Assembly: GCA_036897095.1 (NCBI GenBank)
Contig: JAYMSP010001212.1
Span: 1 to 34,798 of the forward strand
Source of the DNA: Plantago elongata
Lineage: Eukaryota; Streptophyta; Magnoliopsida; Lamiales; Plantaginaceae
DNA length: 34,798 nucleotides
Direction: 5' to 3'
Made by a program: the position numbers and the translations under genes. This document shows positions 32,220 to 34,798 of this stretch, one piece after another. A model generated the notes under the pieces. It was not told where the DNA came from. It did no database searches and was given only the letters and a program-made list of their open reading frames with translations. Numbering within the stretch: the stretch's first letter is position 1; every line of letters starts with the position of its first letter.

Positions 32220-32750
32220 GAAGAAAAGAGAAGCTTGGTATTTAATGTCTTCATGATGCTTCTATGGTTTCCTCCTTCTGGGTGCCTGACGGTAAGCGGT
32301 TTTGGAGTTTCACCTCTCCGATGAGTGGTTCTCTCTCAAGAGATTGCTCTGATTGTGTTGTATGAATATAATAACTCAAGGCACTTATTTATATAGTGAG
32401 AAGAGGGTTCTGGACTCCTATGATGAATAAGGAAGGTTATAAATGCGGCTCTAGTCTGATAGGCCAGGAAAATCCCAAATCTAGAAGATTCCAACTCATT
32501 ATGGCCACTTTGCATCCACAATGGCCCTTATGCGGCCTCTTTACGGTCGCCAAGTGTGATTTTTCCAAACTCAAATATGTTTCTTTGTTTTTCAATTTCG
32601 AACTTCGTAACTTCGTTTCCCAGAAAAGCGACCTTACTAAATGCAAGCTTTTTTCTTTGCCGGACCTTTAAATATTTAAAAAGAAGCTGCTCTCTTTAAT
32701 GTCGTATAATTTTCATTTCTATTTGCAATGAATGGTCACTTGGCATGTTG
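32220..32750 (-). promoter_or_regulatory. Promoter-like block, possibly a solo LTR (TATA at 32395-32386)
   Basis: The minus strand reads CACTATATAAATAAGTGCCT and then a leader beginning ATTCATACAACACAATCAGA with GAGAGAGAACCACTC. A GC-richer upstream part includes TTGGCGACCGTAAAGAGGCC. This is what a plant core promoter or the U3-R-U5 of an LTR looks like, but no coding exon follows within reach. Clear TG...CA termini with target duplication were not found. Confidence 0.35.
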
Positions 32751-32798
32751 TGACGCTCCAAACTTCGTTGAACGACCAAATCAGTGTATTGCTATATT

Positions 32799-32944
32799 GT
32801 CCTCGATTTTGTCTAACTATAAAGTTTTGGCACCTGAAATTGTACAATTCCCTAAAAACACGATCATGACCTTTAAATAACACAAAAAGTTGGTAATTGA
32901 ATATAATATGATGCAAATATTGAATTTTAGACAAAACCGAGGTC
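32799..32944. mobile_element. MITE-like inverted repeat (about 146 bp)
   Basis: GTCCTCGATTTTGTCTAA on the left pairs with TTAGACAAAACCGAGG on the right. The 110 bp between is AT-rich and non-coding. No clear target duplication. Confidence 0.45.
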
Positions 32945-32949
32945 CAAAA

Positions 32950-34020
32950 GTATATGTAAAATTACACATTTCATTATCACATCACAGTGCAAGTGAAATA
33001 TTTTTGGATTTGACTGATACTCACCATGGTTTCCGAAGTCACTCTATGTAATTATGATATACAAGCACAAGAAAATAAATGGGCAAAGCATCGAATTCCT
33101 CTCAGGCTGAAGATGCAAAAGAGCTAACTGACAGTTGGTGTATAATAAAGCGAGATGAGTTATGTTTGAGGTAAAATGACGGGTCTTGGTGAAAATTAAT
33201 GTCGTTGAAAGAAAAGTTTCACAAATCCACCGAAATTTATATTACCAAACTAAATCTCAACGATACTATAAGTTTAGTATATTGGATGTTGACACAAGAG
33301 GTCGTAGGTCCAGGGGCAAAGTCGGGATTATTTCGCAGTTCATATTCGAACTCGACTTAAATAAATAACATTAGAATTATTTATTCCTTATACTCTATTT
33401 CATATATTTAATATTTTTAACCATACCACACACTATAAATACATTACAAATTAAAAATAAACAAAAAAATCACACCTAATAAATAAAAACCAATATCAAT
33501 TACACAAAAATTGCACATTCTACAATTAAAAGTACATTTTTCATTGTATTTTTATATAAAATTATACATGAATCCTAACATACATACATGTAATATTTCA
33601 GACGGTGATTTATCTTTATTTAATTTGAATGATATTGCTAATACAAATACTAAATTACGTGAAAGGTTCATAGTCAAAAATTACTTTTTAAATTATGGAA
33701 AACATTGATGTTTCTTAACTAAACATTTTAAGTTATAAGTGATAGTCTTAAAGTGCGTAAGTTATTTTTTAAATTTAAAATTTATCCGTCCATTTATTTT
33801 ATCTTACAGTATTTATTGTAAAAGATTTAAATATTAAATAAAAATAAAATTGAGCATAAAAAATAACTAACTTGTAATATTTGCAGACATATAAGCATGA
33901 ACCTTCACTAAAAAAACTCGTGTATATCGTGAATGACACTTGATGATGCATGCGACTAAAGAGTACACATATTACATCCCATAAACCAAGACGTAAACCA
34001 CGTGTACTACCGTCTTCGAC
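32950..34020. other. Intergenic sequence, A-rich
   Basis: No gene recognised. From about 33370 the + strand is very A-rich and T-rich, and it may already belong to the repeat that continues to the right edge. Confidence 0.35.
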
Positions 34021-34039
34021 TGTCCACGGTGGGCAGTCG

Positions 34040-34290
34040 CTAATATCTGTCACGGCGAATGCCGCGACCGATGTCGCCCAGGATTAACGGCTGTGGAGCA
34101 GCCGCGGTTGCTCCGCAACTCGATCAGTTGCCCCACAACCAATCGATCGAGATCTACAAAACGGGACCAGTAAAATATATTTTTTTATTTATTAAATGTC
34201 ACCTATGTTCGTATACGTTCGTATTTTGTACTATTTTACACTATTCTACTCGTATTTTTAATAAAAACGTCTTTTTCACTCAAAATTTTC
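34040..34290 (+). repeat. Duplicated repeat, unit 1
   Basis: A GC-rich head (GGAGCAGCCGCGGTTGCTCC, then GCAACTCGATCAGTTGC) is followed by CGTTCGTATTTTGTACTATT, then ACACTATTCTACTCGTATTT and AATAAAAACGTC. The same order recurs at 34535-34798. Probably a non-autonomous transposon with repeated subterminal parts. The superfamily is not established. Confidence 0.6.
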
Positions 34291-34534
34291 AATATTCACA
34301 TTAATATAACCATAAACAGAAATAAAAAAATAAAATAATAAAAAAAATAAAAAATAGTGAAGGGCGATCGTCATAGTGGAAGAATTGGTCGTGGGGCGCG
34401 GTGGCAGCCTCACGACTGTCCATTGTGATGGAGAGTCTTATACGAGCCACTGTGGTGCGGCTGTAGGAATCGACCGTGCACCAACAACCGCGCCACGGCT
34501 GCTTTTCTTGTATTGTGGTGCGGTCGGATAAAAA

Positions 34535-34798
34535 AGCAACTCGATCAGTTGCTCCATTTTGGGGCTGAGCCCCAACCTCTTTTTTAATTAATTTTTAATA
34601 TATTTACTTATTTTAAAATTAAAAAAATATAAAATTTATACCGTCTTTTATATTTTTTCGTCATCTATAAAACTAGATCAGTGAAGATATATTTTTTTAT
34701 ACATTAAGTTTGACCCTTTGTTTGTATACGTTCGTATTTTGTACCATTACACTATTCTACTCGTATTTTCAATAAAAACGTCTATTTTCGCTCTAAAT
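34535..34798 (+). repeat. Duplicated repeat, unit 2 (cut by window end)
   Basis: GCAACTCGATCAGTTGC and GTATACGTTCGTATTTTGTA, ACACTATTCTACTCGTATTT and CAATAAAAACGTC repeat unit 1 with scattered changes. A perfect short palindrome, TTGGGGCTGAGCCCCAA, lies at 34558-34574. The unit runs into the right edge. Confidence 0.6.

Overview
This is plant nuclear DNA, almost certainly from a eudicot. It is AT-rich, its genes are split by many GT-AG introns, and transposon debris fills most of the space between genes. The two clear genes are MAP70, a plant-specific microtubule-associated protein, and a clade II TGA bZIP transcription factor whose long N-terminal extension recalls tobacco TGA2.1. That resemblance suggests an asterid, but this is an inference from remembered sequences. 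No bacterial operon, CRISPR array, rRNA gene or intact tRNA gene was found.

Layout. 1-4500: the 5' part of a MAP70 gene on the minus strand. Nine exons are visible, and the 3' exons lie beyond the left edge. 4500-22400: an 18-kb gene-poor stretch. It holds MITEs (short non-autonomous DNA transposons) at about 5.05, 6.1, 14.5, 14.9, 17.3 and 17.5 kb; a 49-bp tandem array split by a 3.39-kb solo-LTR-like insertion (8511-11902, 5-bp target duplication); a 749-bp non-autonomous hAT element (13152-13900); short tRNA-like SINEs; and a decayed Copia element on the minus strand with a 155-bp LTR, primer-binding site and broken gag (17884-19143). A direct duplication at 20.0-21.75 kb has one copy split by a long-TIR element. 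22422-22544: one possible exon of a small membrane protein. 23323-27078: the complete ten-exon TGA gene on the minus strand. 27.5-34.8 kb: more transposon material, including a SINE split by a MITE, a 1.66-kb Mutator-like element with a nested SINE, a promoter-like patch near 32.4 kb, and a duplicated repeat cut by the right edge.

The two main genes have unrelated jobs: cortical microtubule organisation, and salicylate/NPR1-linked transcription. Nothing suggests that they act together. The most informative content is the relative chronology of nested insertions, several of which have readable target duplications or an empty-site paralogue. I see no convincing new biological system. The best leads are the large LTR-like insertion with an internal promoter and intron-like structure, the family of short SINEs, the duplicated 20-21 kb segment and the small membrane-protein exon.
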